This document shows, piece by piece, positions 28,587 to 37,655 of a stretch of DNA of 64,000 bases. Location of the stretch: positions 865,971 through 929,970 of the forward strand of contig NZ_LMPU01000001.1 in NCBI RefSeq assembly GCF_001423945.1, in the 5' to 3' direction. Position 1 is the stretch's first letter, and every line of letters starts with the position of its first letter. Source of the stretch: Pedobacter sp. Leaf194. Lineage in GTDB: Bacteria; Bacteroidota; Bacteroidia; Sphingobacteriales; Sphingobacteriaceae. Under the pieces are notes generated by a model, which was not told the DNA's origin, did not search any database, and saw only the letters and a list, made by a program, of their open reading frames with translations. The position numbers and the translations under genes were made by a program.

Positions 28587-30884
28587 ATGAAAAAAATGTT
28601 ACTCGTTGCCATGCTTCTGGTTTGCATGGCCTGTGCTGTAAAGGCTCAAGTGCCTCAACAGTTTAACTATCAAGGTGCAGCCCGTAACACAAATGGAACG
28701 CCCCTTGCAAATAAAAGCATCTCTTTAAAAATTAGTATTCTCGATGCTTCCGCTACCGGAACAGCACAATATACCGAAGTGCGAAATGTTATAACCAACC
28801 CATTTGGCTTATATAGTGTTGTAATAGGTAGCGCAGGTGCAACTTCCGTTTCGGGAACAATTGCCGGTGTTACATGGGGAACCGGATTAAAATTTATAAA
28901 AGTTGAAGTTGATCCGGATAACGGCTCTAATTTTAGTCTGGCCGGAACTGCCCAACTGCTGAGCGTACCTTATGCTTTATACTCCGCCAATGGGCCAACT
29001 GGCGCAAAAGGCGATACAGGTGCAACCGGGCCCGCTGGCCCACAAGGCGCTACAGGTCCTGCCGGCCCTACGGGTGCAACAGGCGCAAGCGGAGCTACTG
29101 GTGCAACCGGCGCAACGGGTGCACAAGGCCTTCAAGGTGCTACTGGTCCTGCTGGGGCGATAGGCCCAACTGGGTTAACAGGTGCTACGGGAGCTACAGG
29201 CGCCACGGGTGCGCCGGGCGCCGTCGGTGCTACGGGTCCTGCAGGGCCAATCGGACCTACTGGTTTAACAGGAGCGCAGGGTCCGCAGGGTTTAACCGGC
29301 CCGGCAGGTGCTGCCGGACCAAAAGGAGACCCGGGGATTCAGGGTGTTCAGGGTCCGGTGGGTCCATCTACAGGCGTAGCAGGAGGAGACCTCACCGGAA
29401 ACTATCCTAATCCTACCATTGCAAATCTACAGGGCAAAGCTTTAAATGCAGCGGCACCGGCCAACAACCAGGTGCTGTTGTTTGATGGCATACAATGGAA
29501 ACCCGTTACGCTTGATGTAAACAGCATTGCCGGCGGAAGAGCATTATCATCAACCGACTTGAGTATTACGCCAAACGGTACAACGGCTTTACTGAAAGAT
29601 GTTGTCGTGAACATTAATAACGGAGCGGTAACGACCATTAAAATTGCAGATGGTGGAGTGACTACGCCAAAACTGGCAGACGGTTCTGTTACTACAGCCA
29701 AGCTTGCCGATGCAGCTGTGACTTCGGTAAAAATTGGTAATAAAGAAGTTAAAACTGTAAATATAGACGACTCTGCTGTTGGAACACTCCAAATTGCGAA
29801 TGCTTCCGTTAGTGTTGCCAAATTGACAACCGCTGGTGCTTCCGATGCAGGAAAAGTTTACATTACCAACGCTACAACTGGTGTGCCTGAGCTTATCAGC
29901 AGAAATCTTTTTGCAAACGCAAATTCGTGGGCTTTGCAAGGTAATACTGGCAACATCGATTTAAGTAATAACTATCTGGGTAATACAGACGATGTTGCGA
30001 TTAACTTTCTGATTAACGGGCAAAAAGCCGGCCGCTTAGGAAACTCGAATGATACCAACCTGTCGTTTGGCTACAGAACTTTTTTATCTAACGTTTCCGG
30101 ATTTTTCAACAGCGTTTTTGGAAAGGAAGCATTATCATTAAACATTTCTGGTTTTGAAAACAGTGCATTTGGCCACATGGTTTTAAGCCGGAATTTCAGC
30201 GGTTACAATAACAGCGCCTACGGTTCAATGGCAATGGCTGTGAATACGGTTGGTAATGATAATACTGCTTTCGGTACCCGCGTACTGTCGGCAAATATTA
30301 CAGGTACCGGCAATACAGCTGTTGGAAGCTACGCCTTAACGGCAAATACCGGAAACGGTAATGTTGCGATAGGGCAGAATGCGGGCAGAAATAACACCAG
30401 CGGTGCAGGGAATATTTTCATCGGTTCAGATGCGGCAGGTGCTTTAGGTAGCTCAGACAACACGCTGATAATTGCCAATTCTGCTACCACCTTGCCACTA
30501 ATTTCAGGCTCGATGGCAACAAATGGCGGTACGCTGACTGTAAATAACACTTTGGCGGCTGGTTCTGTGTCATCAGCGCCAGCTGCAAGCACACTTAACA
30601 TCAATGGTTCTTTAGGTACCAATATTTTACGGTATGCCGCTGGCGGAAGTTTAACGCTTAATGAAAGCCATCATACTGTTCGGATTACAAGCGCAACAGC
30701 AACGGTGACACTGCCCTTAGCATCTACTGTAAAGGGAAGGGTTTACGTAATTATGAATGGCAGCGGATTAATCTTTGCAACTGCTGTGGTAAACCCCGAT
30801 GGTACCGCAATTGCTGCACCTGTATTAAACCAGGTAATTACCGTTCAAAGCGATGGAACGGATTGGGTAAAAATTTCTCAATAA
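28587..30884 (+). CDS. Secreted collagen-like repeat protein with adhesin/tail-fibre-like repeats
   Basis: A 765-residue protein with a signal peptide (ends CAVKAQ). Residues 20-133 form an N-terminal domain ([21 protein letters not shown] ... [12 protein letters not shown]) common to Bacteroidota surface proteins. Residues 136-261 are 42 uninterrupted Gly-X-Y triplets. Next come [13 protein letters not shown], a run of VTTxKLADG-type repeats (about 345-410), and a stretch of NSxFG/NTAFG repeats (about 505-625) like trimeric-autotransporter head or tail-fibre repeats. It should form a trimeric fibre. The T9SS-type genes at 30893 and 31417 follow closely, suggesting surface export, although no own T9SS C-terminal domain is obvious. 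Confidence 0.85.
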   Translation: MKKMLLVAMLLVCMACAVKAQVPQQFNYQGAARNTNGTPLANKSISLKISILDASATGTAQYTEVRNVITNPFGLYSVVIGSAGATSVSGTIAGVTWGTGLKFIKVEVDPDNGSNFSLAGTAQLLSVPYALYSANGPTGAKGDTGATGPAGPQGATGPAGPTGATGASGATGATGATGAQGLQGATGPAGAIGPTGLTGATGATGATGAPGAVGATGPAGPIGPTGLTGAQGPQGLTGPAGAAGPKGDPGIQGVQGPVGPSTGVAGGDLTGNYPNPTIANLQGKALNAAAPANNQVLLFDGIQWKPVTLDVNSIAGGRALSSTDLSITPNGTTALLKDVVVNINNGAVTTIKIADGGVTTPKLADGSVTTAKLADAAVTSVKIGNKEVKTVNIDDSAVGTLQIANASVSVAKLTTAGASDAGKVYITNATTGVPELISRNLFANANSWALQGNTGNIDLSNNYLGNTDDVAINFLINGQKAGRLGNSNDTNLSFGYRTFLSNVSGFFNSVFGKEALSLNISGFENSAFGHMVLSRNFSGYNNSAYGSMAMAVNTVGNDNTAFGTRVLSANITGTGNTAVGSYALTANTGNGNVAIGQNAGRNNTSGAGNIFIGSDAAGALGSSDNTLIIANSATTLPLISGSMATNGGTLTVNNTLAAGSVSSAPAASTLNINGSLGTNILRYAAGGSLTLNESHHTVRITSATATVTLPLASTVKGRVYVIMNGSGLIFATAVVNPDGTAIAAPVLNQVITVQSDGTDWVKISQ
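28992..29369 (+). repeat. Collagen-like coding repeat (42 Gly-X-Y triplets)
   Basis: 378 bp coding for 42 consecutive Gly-X-Y triplets, mostly GAT, GPA and GPT. The DNA is a degenerate 9-bp repeat (GGTGCAACC-like), much more GC-rich than its surroundings and prone to slippage. Confidence 0.95.
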
Positions 30885-30892
30885 TCGTAATC

Positions 30893-31411
30893 ATGAATAA
30901 GATTTACTCGATTTGTAGTTGCGTTATGATGATTAGCCTGGGTTCGAAATCCATGGCTCAAACAACGCCTGCAACCAACTTGCCATCCGTGATAAATGCA
31001 GCCAGTGCATACGGTAAAATCAATAATGAATTTTATGATTTTGCAGTTGGTGAAATGGTACTTGTGCAAACGTTCCAGACCAATAGCCTCAGTTTAACAC
31101 AGGGTTTCCTTCAACCCATCATTATATCGCAAAATGCTGCCGATTTGGTCATCGCAAATAATTTTATAACACCAAATGGCGACGGGAAGAATGACTTTTT
31201 TGTGGTGAAAGGTTTGGAAAAATACCTCAGTAATAAAGTAACCATTTTCGACAGGGCAGGAAGGGTTGTGTACAGCGCATCAAATTATCAAAACAACTGG
31301 GACGGCTATTACAATGGACGACCACTTGCTGAGGATACCTATTATTTTGTAATTGATGTAGATTCTGCAGGCACGGTAAAAGGTTTCATCTCGGTACTTT
31401 ATAAAAAATAG
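30893..31411 (+). CDS. Protein with gliding-motility-type (T9SS type B) C-terminal sorting domain
   Basis: A 172-residue exported protein: signal peptide (residues 1-22, ending KSMAQ), a short middle part (DFAVGEMVLVQTFQ ... LTQGFLQPII, residues about 45-80) and a C-terminal CHU_C-type domain from about residue 90 (ITPNGDGKNDFFVVKGLEKY, VTIFDRAGRVVYSASNYQNNWDGYYNGRPLAEDTYYFVID split across the repeat). This is the type B signal used by the type IX secretion system. The gene starts 9 bases after the collagen-like gene and ends 5 bases before the SprF-like gene, so one operon. I chose ATG 30893 because an earlier frame start would overlap the upstream gene. Confidence 0.88.
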   Translation: MNKIYSICSCVMMISLGSKSMAQTTPATNLPSVINAASAYGKINNEFYDFAVGEMVLVQTFQTNSLSLTQGFLQPIIISQNAADLVIANNFITPNGDGKNDFFVVKGLEKYLSNKVTIFDRAGRVVYSASNYQNNWDGYYNGRPLAEDTYYFVIDVDSAGTVKGFISVLYKK

Positions 31412-31416
31412 CAGCT

Positions 31417-32313
31417 TTGAAAAAGATAAAAATATACATCATCTGGCTGTTGTTAGTGCTTGCCGGGCCATCGGCATACAGTCAGCTTAATCCAATGGGA
31501 AGTATTTACTACCAAAATCAGTATTTAGCTAATCCGGCTTTGGCCGGAATTGACTCTGTTGTAAATATAAACGGTGCATTTAAGGCACAGTGGACAAGCA
31601 TCAAGGGTTCTCCAAGAATTCAATATATAACAGCCGATTTACCGGTAAAAAGTAGAAAGGTTGGCCTGGGCCTATTGGTTTACAATGAAAGTGCGGGCTT
31701 AATTAACAGAACACGTGCAACTTTTAGTTATGCTTATCACTTAAAACTAAATAGCGACTCGAGCTTTGTGGATTTCGGGCTTGCCGCAGGGGTTATGAAC
31801 GAGTGGATAGATTTAGGGAAAGCCGTTGGCGATTTGGGAGACGAAGTTTTAGGTAATTTCAGTGATAGAAAATTATATCTCGACGGAGATTTCGGCATCG
31901 CTTACAGAAACCAGAAGCTGACCATACAAGGTGCTCTTCCGAATTTGAAAAGATTGTTCAAACGGGATCAGATTAGAAATGTAGTAGATCGCTCAATTTA
32001 CTTCGCCGCTGCAGCTTACAAAATCGCAATCAAAAGAGAAACACTTAATTTTATTGAACCCAAAGTTGTTTTTAGAGGGGTAGAAAACTACAAGGGTATA
32101 CTGGACGTTGGCGCAAACCTTGGTTTTCTACAAGAGAAGCTAATGGTTAGCGGTATTTATCATTCAACAAATAGCGTTACACTCGCGTTTGGAGTAAATT
32201 ATAAGCGTAAAGTTGGTTTGCTATTGCAGTACACCTCCAACACTTCCGATTTACAAAACTATAGCAATGGCGAATTTGAGTTAGGGCTTCGATACAGTTT
32301 CAACAAAAAATAA
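31417..32313 (+). CDS. PorP/SprF-family outer-membrane protein
   Basis: A 298-residue outer-membrane protein with a signal peptide (residues 1-22) and the PorP/SprF start NPMGSIYYQNQYLANPALAGID followed by beta-barrel strands. Members pair with specific T9SS type B cargo and help deliver it to the surface. The predicted start is a TTG (31417), five bases after the stop of the type B domain gene. A strong terminator follows. Confidence 0.9.
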   Translation: MKKIKIYIIWLLLVLAGPSAYSQLNPMGSIYYQNQYLANPALAGIDSVVNINGAFKAQWTSIKGSPRIQYITADLPVKSRKVGLGLLVYNESAGLINRTRATFSYAYHLKLNSDSSFVDFGLAAGVMNEWIDLGKAVGDLGDEVLGNFSDRKLYLDGDFGIAYRNQKLTIQGALPNLKRLFKRDQIRNVVDRSIYFAAAAYKIAIKRETLNFIEPKVVFRGVENYKGILDVGANLGFLQEKLMVSGIYHSTNSVTLAFGVNYKRKVGLLLQYTSNTSDLQNYSNGEFELGLRYSFNKK

Positions 32314-32328
32314 TTTAACTGATATATC

Positions 32329-32363
32329 AAAAAGCCAGGCAGCGAATTGCTGCCTGGCTTTTT
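32329..32363. terminator. Bidirectional intrinsic terminator
   Basis: AAAAAGCCAGGCAGC (32329-32343) and GCTGCCTGGCTTTTT (32349-32363) pair perfectly over 15 bp between convergent genes. Confidence 0.95.
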
Positions 32364-32373
32364 CGTTTGCTGG

Positions 32374-32985
32374 TTAACGCCTTCCGGCATCATCCCATTT
32401 ATTTCTTTCGTCTTGTAATTCTCTCGCAAGTTTCATTTCTTTATCCTTTGCTTTCACTTTATGCGCCTGGAATTCGTCTGCAACTTCCTGATAAAGTTGT
32501 GTGCGGTAGGTAGCTTCCTTCCGGAACTTGCCGGTTTGTAATATCACAATGGCTAAAGCAATGGCCAGGATAATGATAATCGCCCAAACAATTGTATTAT
32601 ATGTGCCTTTGTTAAAAGAAATGCCAAGGAAATTTATTTCATTCACAGAAGCGGTAGCGCTGGCCAAAGAACTTTCTTTACCGGTAACTTCCCCTTTTAA
32701 ACCTGCAATATTCTCTGCCTGAGATTTAATTTGCTGCTTTGCTTCCTGCAATTGCTTGCGCTCTTTGCGTAAAGTATCATTTACACTTTTCCAAACTGCA
32801 GTTAACCTGGAAGGGTTGATTAAGCGGGCACCATAGAGGCTTTTCGATTTTTTTAACATGAACTGATACTGGCCGTTTAACGAGGGATCAGTATTTTTCG
32901 AAGTGTCTTGCTGTGCATAAGCAAATGTGACGTTCAAAACTATCAACGCCACGAAACAAAAAAGAATGTGTTTAAATTTCTGCAT
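32374..32985 (-). CDS. Exported/membrane coiled-coil protein of unknown function
   Basis: A 203-residue protein: signal peptide (residues 1-25, ending FAYAQQ), a helical region with a heptad-rich stretch (RKERKQLQEAKQQIKSQAEN, about 75-110), one transmembrane segment near 133-152 (IVWAIIIILAIALAIVILQ) and a charged C-terminal coiled coil. The QYQFMLKKSKSLYGARLINP segment looks conserved-type but I cannot place it in a characterised family. A near-consensus TACATTTA lies four bases before the ATG. Divergent from the prephenate dehydrogenase. Confidence 0.7.
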   Translation of the reverse strand: MQKFKHILFCFVALIVLNVTFAYAQQDTSKNTDPSLNGQYQFMLKKSKSLYGARLINPSRLTAVWKSVNDTLRKERKQLQEAKQQIKSQAENIAGLKGEVTGKESSLASATASVNEINFLGISFNKGTYNTIVWAIIIILAIALAIVILQTGKFRKEATYRTQLYQEVADEFQAHKVKAKDKEMKLARELQDERNKWDDAGRR

Positions 32986-33056
32986 AGTTTAAATGTAATG
33001 TTAAAATGTAAAACTACATTTTTATACAATTTATTATAAATTAATTTCTGATAGAT

Positions 33057-33064
33057 TACATTTG
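33057..33064 (+). promoter_or_regulatory. -7 element (TACATTTG) directly before the start codon
   Basis: TACATTTG is followed by TTTC and then the ATG at 33069, so the transcript would have no leader. Confidence 0.6.
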
Positions 33065-33068
33065 TTTC

Positions 33069-34325
33069 ATGCAAATAGGAATTATTGGTTTGGGTGATAT
33101 GGGAAAATTGTACGCCACATCATTTGCAAATGCAGGTTATGCGGTGTGCGGTGCAGATATGCCATTACGTTTCGATGATTTAAAAAATGAACTCGGTCCG
33201 AAGGGAATTGAGGTTTTAAGTGATGGTCATGAAGTTTCCCGAAAATCAGATTTCATTATTTATTGTGTTGAAGCCGAGAAGATTGACAAAGTGGTTGCTG
33301 CTTTTGCATTATCCACAAAATACGGTGCTATTGTTGGCGGCCAAACCTCTGTTAAACATCCTGAAATTGCTGCCTTTGAAAAATATCTTCCGAAAGAAAC
33401 CCAGATTGTTACCTGCCACTCGTTGCACGGCCCGGCTTTTAGCCCTGAAGGACAAACCTTAGTTGTTGTAAGACACCGTGCAACTAATGCGGTTTACAAA
33501 CAAGCTCTTGAAGTGTATAAGTCGCTCAAGTCGAACATCATCGAGTTGGATGATTACCAGGAACATGATAGAATAGTTGCCGATACGCAAGCCGTGACAC
33601 ATATGGGTTTTGAAAGCATGGGTTCTGCCTGGAAAAATGCAGGCTTTTTTCCTTGGGATAATCCGGCCTATGCAGGGGGAATTGACAATGTTAAAATTTT
33701 AACCACACTCCGGATTTTCAGCTACAAATCGCACATATACGCAGGTCTGGCAATTTTGAATCCATACGCACAGAAACAAGTTAAGTATTATGCCCAGGCA
33801 GAATCTGAATTGTATAAGCTGATGATCTGTGAAAACGAAACTGAATTTAGGTCCAAAATTTATGCTGCCCGCGATTTTGTTTTCCATGAAAGCAGAAATC
33901 TTCTACTGCTGGACGATAATATAATGAAAGAGTTTAGTTTATCGGATGCTGAACACAAACAGAAGCCGAATTCTCACCTGAGCTTATTAAGCATGGTTTA
34001 CGCCTGGTATAAAATGGGTGTTAATCCTTACGATAATTTAATTTGTCAAACGCCACCTTTTAAATTGCGATTAGGCATTGCCGAATACCTTTTCAAAAAT
34101 GAAGCGATGCTCGAGGAATCTATTCATACTGCTTTGTATGATAAATCAATTCGCGGCGATGATCTGGAATTTCATACCGCCGTTCACGAGTGGGCATCGA
34201 TAATTGGTTACGGAGATTTGAAGGGATATAAAGCACATTTTGAGGAAGCAAAATCGTTTTTTGCAAACCGCTTGAACGATGGCAGAGATTTGAGTGCGGA
34301 AATGATTAAAAGGTTAGGAAAGTAA
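33069..34325 (+). CDS. Fungal-type (Tyr1-like) prephenate dehydrogenase
   Basis: Oxidative decarboxylation of prephenate to 4-hydroxyphenylpyruvate in tyrosine synthesis. The 418-residue protein has the NAD(P) motif IGIIGLGDMGKLYA at its start and then follows yeast Tyr1 by recollection: HEVSRKSDFIIYCVEAEKI, GAIVGGQTSVKHPEIAAFE, THSLHGP-like CHSLHGPAF, ADTQAVTHMGFESMGSAW, YAGLAILNPYAQKQ and PNSHLSLLSMV. This is longer than and different from the usual bacterial TyrA (about 280-370 aa). The eukaryote-like form is notable. Monocistronic, with a possible leaderless start. Confidence 0.88.
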   Translation: MQIGIIGLGDMGKLYATSFANAGYAVCGADMPLRFDDLKNELGPKGIEVLSDGHEVSRKSDFIIYCVEAEKIDKVVAAFALSTKYGAIVGGQTSVKHPEIAAFEKYLPKETQIVTCHSLHGPAFSPEGQTLVVVRHRATNAVYKQALEVYKSLKSNIIELDDYQEHDRIVADTQAVTHMGFESMGSAWKNAGFFPWDNPAYAGGIDNVKILTTLRIFSYKSHIYAGLAILNPYAQKQVKYYAQAESELYKLMICENETEFRSKIYAARDFVFHESRNLLLLDDNIMKEFSLSDAEHKQKPNSHLSLLSMVYAWYKMGVNPYDNLICQTPPFKLRLGIAEYLFKNEAMLEESIHTALYDKSIRGDDLEFHTAVHEWASIIGYGDLKGYKAHFEEAKSFFANRLNDGRDLSAEMIKRLGK

Positions 34326-34363
34326 TGAATACCGAGCGTATATAAAGCTTAGCTTGTGCGAAA

Positions 34364-34544
34364 TTAGCTTGCGCTCGTTTTTAACGAGTGCAATGTAGCT
34401 TTACGATTTCATCGTTAAAAACGATTTCCTTTTGCCCGCTCGTTAGAAACGAGTGTGAGCGAGCTTACTGAGCGTAAATTTAAAGCTTAGCTTGCGCTCG
34501 TTTTTAACGAGTGCAATATGGCTTTACGATTTCATCGTTAAAAA
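34364..34544. repeat. Duplicated 58-bp hairpin repeat
   Basis: Copies at 34364-34421 and 34487-34544 differ at only 2 of 58 positions, 123 bp apart. Each holds a CTCGTT/AACGAG hairpin and an ACGAT/ATCGT hairpin. A third CTCGTT-AACGAG hairpin lies between them (34439-34453), and partial left-end copies occur at 34333 and 34480. The 366-bp spacer 34326-34691 contains no other recognised feature apart from the next promoter. Possibly a non-coding mobile palindromic repeat. Confidence 0.75.
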
Positions 34545-34679
34545 AGGATAGCCCCACCAAGTCATTAGAAAGAAGCGATGAGATAAATGCTATTAATGGC
34601 ATTCCGTATTTACATCATCCATATAATATATAGACTTTATTTTATTCTTTTAATCTTCGTTTACCCAAAACGTGTGCCT

Positions 34680-34687
34680 TATATTTG
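34680..34687 (+). promoter_or_regulatory. -7 element (TATATTTG) before the TSUP gene
   Basis: TATATTTG ends four bases before the ATG at 34692, which supports that ATG rather than an upstream in-frame one at 34587 and predicts a leaderless mRNA. Confidence 0.6.
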
Positions 34688-34691
34688 CCGC

Positions 34692-35525
34692 ATGTCGGTA
34701 TTATTATTTACCATTATTGTTTTGCTGGGCGCTTTTTTAGCAGGCTTACTGGGTTCGCTAACAGGTTTGGGTGGCGGCGTAATTATTATCCCACTATTAA
34801 CCCTGGCATTGGGTGTCGATATCCATTACGCAATCGGCGCTTCTATCGTTTCGGTTATTGCAACTTCTTCAGGCTCTGCTGCAGCGTACGTTAAGGAAGG
34901 CATTACAAACATCCGAATTGGCATGTTTCTGGAAATAGCAACAACCATCGGTGCTGTTTGCGGTGCGATAGTCGCGGTTTACTTAAACGCAAATTACATC
35001 GCTATAATTTTTGGTTGCATACTTATCTTTTCTGCGATTATGACATTAAAGAAAAAGGTAGACCATTCCACTTTGGACGATTCGGATAGATGGGCAAAAT
35101 TTTTTAAGTTAAACGGTTCATACCCCGATAAGGGCGTAGAGCACAAATACGCAGTTCGAAATGTTCCTGGGGGTTTTTTGATGATGCTTTTTGCCGGAAC
35201 CTTGTCGGGCTTACTAGGCATTGGCAGCGGCGCTTTGAAAGTTATTGCGATGGATAATATAATGCGTTTGCCTTTTAAGGTTTCTACAACCACCAGTAAC
35301 TTTATGATGGGGGTTACCGCGGCCGCAAGCGCTGTTGTTTATTTGCACCGCGGACAAATAGACCCGGGTATTGCAATGCCGGTTTGTATAGGCGTTTTAA
35401 CAGGCGCATCACTAGGATCTAAAGTTTTATTAAGAACCAAAACCGACAAGCTTAAAATAGTATTTGCTATAGTGGTAACATTTTTGGCTTTGCAAATGAT
35501 TTATAAAGGTATAAGTGGATTATAA
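34692..35525 (+). CDS. TSUP-family (TauE/SafE) membrane transporter
   Basis: A 277-residue inner-membrane protein with about seven to eight hydrophobic segments and the duplicated TSUP motif (GLLGSLTGLGGGVIIIP near the start, and LSGLLGIGSGALKVIAM in the middle). The family exports or imports sulfur-containing or organic anions such as sulfite or sulfoacetate; the substrate here is unknown. Start chosen at 34692 because a promoter element lies just ahead of it. It overlaps the DUF1634 gene by one base (TAATG). Confidence 0.9.
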   Translation: MSVLLFTIIVLLGAFLAGLLGSLTGLGGGVIIIPLLTLALGVDIHYAIGASIVSVIATSSGSAAAYVKEGITNIRIGMFLEIATTIGAVCGAIVAVYLNANYIAIIFGCILIFSAIMTLKKKVDHSTLDDSDRWAKFFKLNGSYPDKGVEHKYAVRNVPGGFLMMLFAGTLSGLLGIGSGALKVIAMDNIMRLPFKVSTTTSNFMMGVTAAASAVVYLHRGQIDPGIAMPVCIGVLTGASLGSKVLLRTKTDKLKIVFAIVVTFLALQMIYKGISGL

Positions 35526-35920
35526 TGGATACCAATAAACAGGAAAATTTAAACGACAAAGACATTCAGGTTATACTTGGAACTTTGCTCCGTGCCGGTG
35601 TAATTATCTCGATGAGCATTGTACTCATCGGCGGTGCCCTATTTCTAATCCACAATAAAGGCGGTACAACAGATTACAAAGTTTTCAAACCAGAACTGGC
35701 GAAGTTTTCATCAATCGCCGAAATTTTTAAAGGCGTTTTAACTTTCCACGGAGATGCAATTGTACAGTTTGGAATTTTAATGTTGATTTTTACGCCTATT
35801 GCCCGAATCGTTTTTGCCATTTTCAGCTTTTTAATTGAGCGTGATTACCTCTATGTGCTCATTGGTTTTATCATATTGACCATCATAACCATCAGTTTAA
35901 ATGGTGGTTTAGCACATTAG
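35525..35920 (+). CDS. DUF1634 membrane protein
   Basis: A 131-residue protein with three transmembrane segments (about residues 20-42, 75-95 and 105-125) matching DUF1634, which is regularly encoded next to TSUP transporters and is presumed to be an accessory subunit. Translationally coupled to the TSUP gene through a TAATG overlap. Confidence 0.88.
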   Translation: MDTNKQENLNDKDIQVILGTLLRAGVIISMSIVLIGGALFLIHNKGGTTDYKVFKPELAKFSSIAEIFKGVLTFHGDAIVQFGILMLIFTPIARIVFAIFSFLIERDYLYVLIGFIILTIITISLNGGLAH

Positions 35921-35984
35921 TTTATCTTTTTTAGCTAACTGCCCATCTATCAGCAAATTATTTGAAAAAATATTTAGCTAACTA

Positions 35985-36015
35985 TTTGAAAATTAATAAT
36001 TCTTGCCTATCTTTG
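35985..36015 (+). promoter_or_regulatory. Consensus promoter of the rplC operon (TTTG-N19-TATCTTTG)
   Basis: TTTG at 35985-35988, exactly 19 bp, then TATCTTTG at 36008-36015. This is the best promoter match in the window and gives the rplC-rplQ genes a start independent of the str operon. Confidence 0.85.
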
Positions 36016-36049
36016 CCGTCCCTTTCGGGGGATGAACAACCACCTTGAA

Positions 36050-36067
36050 CGAAGCCCTACTGCTTCG
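36050..36067 (+). other. Leader hairpin before rplC
   Basis: CGAAGC (36050-36055) pairs with GCTTCG (36062-36067) in the roughly 70-base untranslated leader. It may take part in ribosomal-protein feedback control, but the binder is unknown. Confidence 0.4.
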
Positions 36068-36091
36068 ATGGGTGTTAAATTAAAAGATAAA

Positions 36092-36709
36092 ATGTCAGGA
36101 ATTATTGGAAAAAAAGTAGGAATGACCAGTATCTTCGATGCAGACGGAAAAAACATTCCATGTACTGTAATCGAGGCTGGGCCTTGTGTAGTTACACAAG
36201 TGAAGACCGAAGAAAAAGACGGGTATTCATCTATTCAGTTAGGATACGATGAGAAAAAAGAGAAAAACACAACTCAACCGTTAAAAGGCCATTTCGCGAA
36301 AGCAAACACAACTCCAAAACGCAAGCTGGTAGAATTTGATTCGTTTACAACTGCACTTAATTTAGGTGATGTTGTAACTGTTGATTCTTTCGCAGAAGGC
36401 GATTTTGTTGATGTTGTAGGTACCTCAAAAGGTAAAGGTTTTCAAGGTGTTGTAAAACGCCACGGATTTGCCGGTGTTGGTATGCAGACTCACGGTCAGC
36501 ATAACCGTTTACGTGCCCCGGGTTCATTGGGAGCGTCATCATTTCCTTCACGTGTATTCAAAGGAATGCGCATGGCTGGAAGAACAGGTGGAGACAGGGT
36601 AAAAGTTCAGAACTTACAGGTTTTGAAAGTTTATGCTGAGCAAAACCTATTAGTAGTTAGTGGTTCCATTCCAGGAGCTAAAGGTTCTTACGTAATCTTA
36701 GACAAGTAA
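36092..36709 (+). CDS. rplC: 50S ribosomal protein L3
   Basis: 205 residues starting [15 protein letters not shown], with [23 protein letters not shown] around the methylated-glutamine loop. I chose ATG 36092; the open frame to 36032 lies in the leader. First gene of the operon here. Confidence 0.97.
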   Translation: MSGIIGKKVGMTSIFDADGKNIPCTVIEAGPCVVTQVKTEEKDGYSSIQLGYDEKKEKNTTQPLKGHFAKANTTPKRKLVEFDSFTTALNLGDVVTVDSFAEGDFVDVVGTSKGKGFQGVVKRHGFAGVGMQTHGQHNRLRAPGSLGASSFPSRVFKGMRMAGRTGGDRVKVQNLQVLKVYAEQNLLVVSGSIPGAKGSYVILDK

Positions 36710-36713
36710 TCAG

Positions 36714-37343
36714 ATGGAAGTTAAAGTATTAAACATTTCAGGTAAAGAAACAGGTGCCAAGGTGCAACTTCCTGAATCGGTATTCGGTATCGAGCCTAAC
36801 GACCACGCGATTTATTTAGATGTTAAACAGTATTTGGCTAACCAACGTCAAGGTACTCACAAATCTAAACAACGTAATGAGATTGCAGGTTCAACCCGTA
36901 AACTATACAAACAAAAAGGTACAGGTGGTGCACGTGCTGGTAGCATTAAATCTCCGTTATTTAACGGTGGTGGTCGTGTTTTCGGTCCTCAACCACGTGA
37001 TTACAGTTTTAAACTGAACAAGAAATTAAAATCATTAGCACGTAAATCTGCTTTAGCTTATAAAGCGAAAGATAACAGCGTAGTCGTTTTAGAAGATTTC
37101 AACTTCGATACAATTAAAACTAAAAACTATACAAGTTTATTAGCTGCGTTAAACGTAGGTACTCAAAAAACTTTGTTGGTTTTACCTTCACAAAATAATA
37201 ATATCTATTTATCAAGCAGAAACGTTGAGAAAACTAAAGTAATTACTGCGGCAGATTTAAATACTTACGATGTATTAAACGCTGGTGTACTTGTGTTAAC
37301 TGCAGATTCTGTTAAAACTTTGGAGGAGGCATTTGCCAAGTAA
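36714..37343 (+). CDS. rplD: 50S ribosomal protein L4
   Basis: 209 residues; the basic loop [21 protein letters not shown] reaches the exit tunnel. In E. coli L4 represses the S10 operon; whether it does here is unknown. Four bases after rplC. Confidence 0.97.
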   Translation: MEVKVLNISGKETGAKVQLPESVFGIEPNDHAIYLDVKQYLANQRQGTHKSKQRNEIAGSTRKLYKQKGTGGARAGSIKSPLFNGGGRVFGPQPRDYSFKLNKKLKSLARKSALAYKAKDNSVVVLEDFNFDTIKTKNYTSLLAALNVGTQKTLLVLPSQNNNIYLSSRNVEKTKVITAADLNTYDVLNAGVLVLTADSVKTLEEAFAK

Positions 37344-37344
37344 T

Positions 37345-37635
37345 ATGGAAATTTTAAAAAAACCAATATTAACCGAAAAAGCTTCAGCTTTAACTGAAAA
37401 ATTAAACGTTTTTACGTTCAGCGTAAACCACAAAGCAAATAAATTGCAAATCAAATCTGCAATCGAAAAACTTTATGGTGTAACCATTACTTCAATCAAC
37501 ACTATGGTTGTAGATGGTAAAGCTAAATCACGTTACACAAAAGCAGGTTTTGTTTCAGGCCGTAGCCCGAAATACAAAAAAGCAATTGTAACGTTAAAAG
37601 ACGGTGAAACAATAGATTATTACGCAAATCTTTAA
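37345..37635 (+). CDS. rplW: 50S ribosomal protein L23
   Basis: 96 residues (MEILKKPILTEKASALTEKL start), tunnel-exit docking protein for trigger factor and SRP. I chose ATG 37345, one base after rplD ends; an in-frame start at 37333 would overlap it. Confidence 0.97.
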   Translation: MEILKKPILTEKASALTEKLNVFTFSVNHKANKLQIKSAIEKLYGVTITSINTMVVDGKAKSRYTKAGFVSGRSPKYKKAIVTLKDGETIDYYANL

Positions 37636-37655
37636 TTTAATTATTAATTATAACT

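Noticed and set aside
28992..29369. Short regular repeats that could be read as a CRISPR-like or tandem non-coding array
   Set aside because: The period is three codons, the frame is open throughout and the product is an unbroken Gly-X-Y chain.
36032..36091. In-frame upstream extension of rplC
   Set aside because: It lies in the leader just after the promoter; the L3 family begins at [11 protein letters not shown], so ATG 36092 was used.
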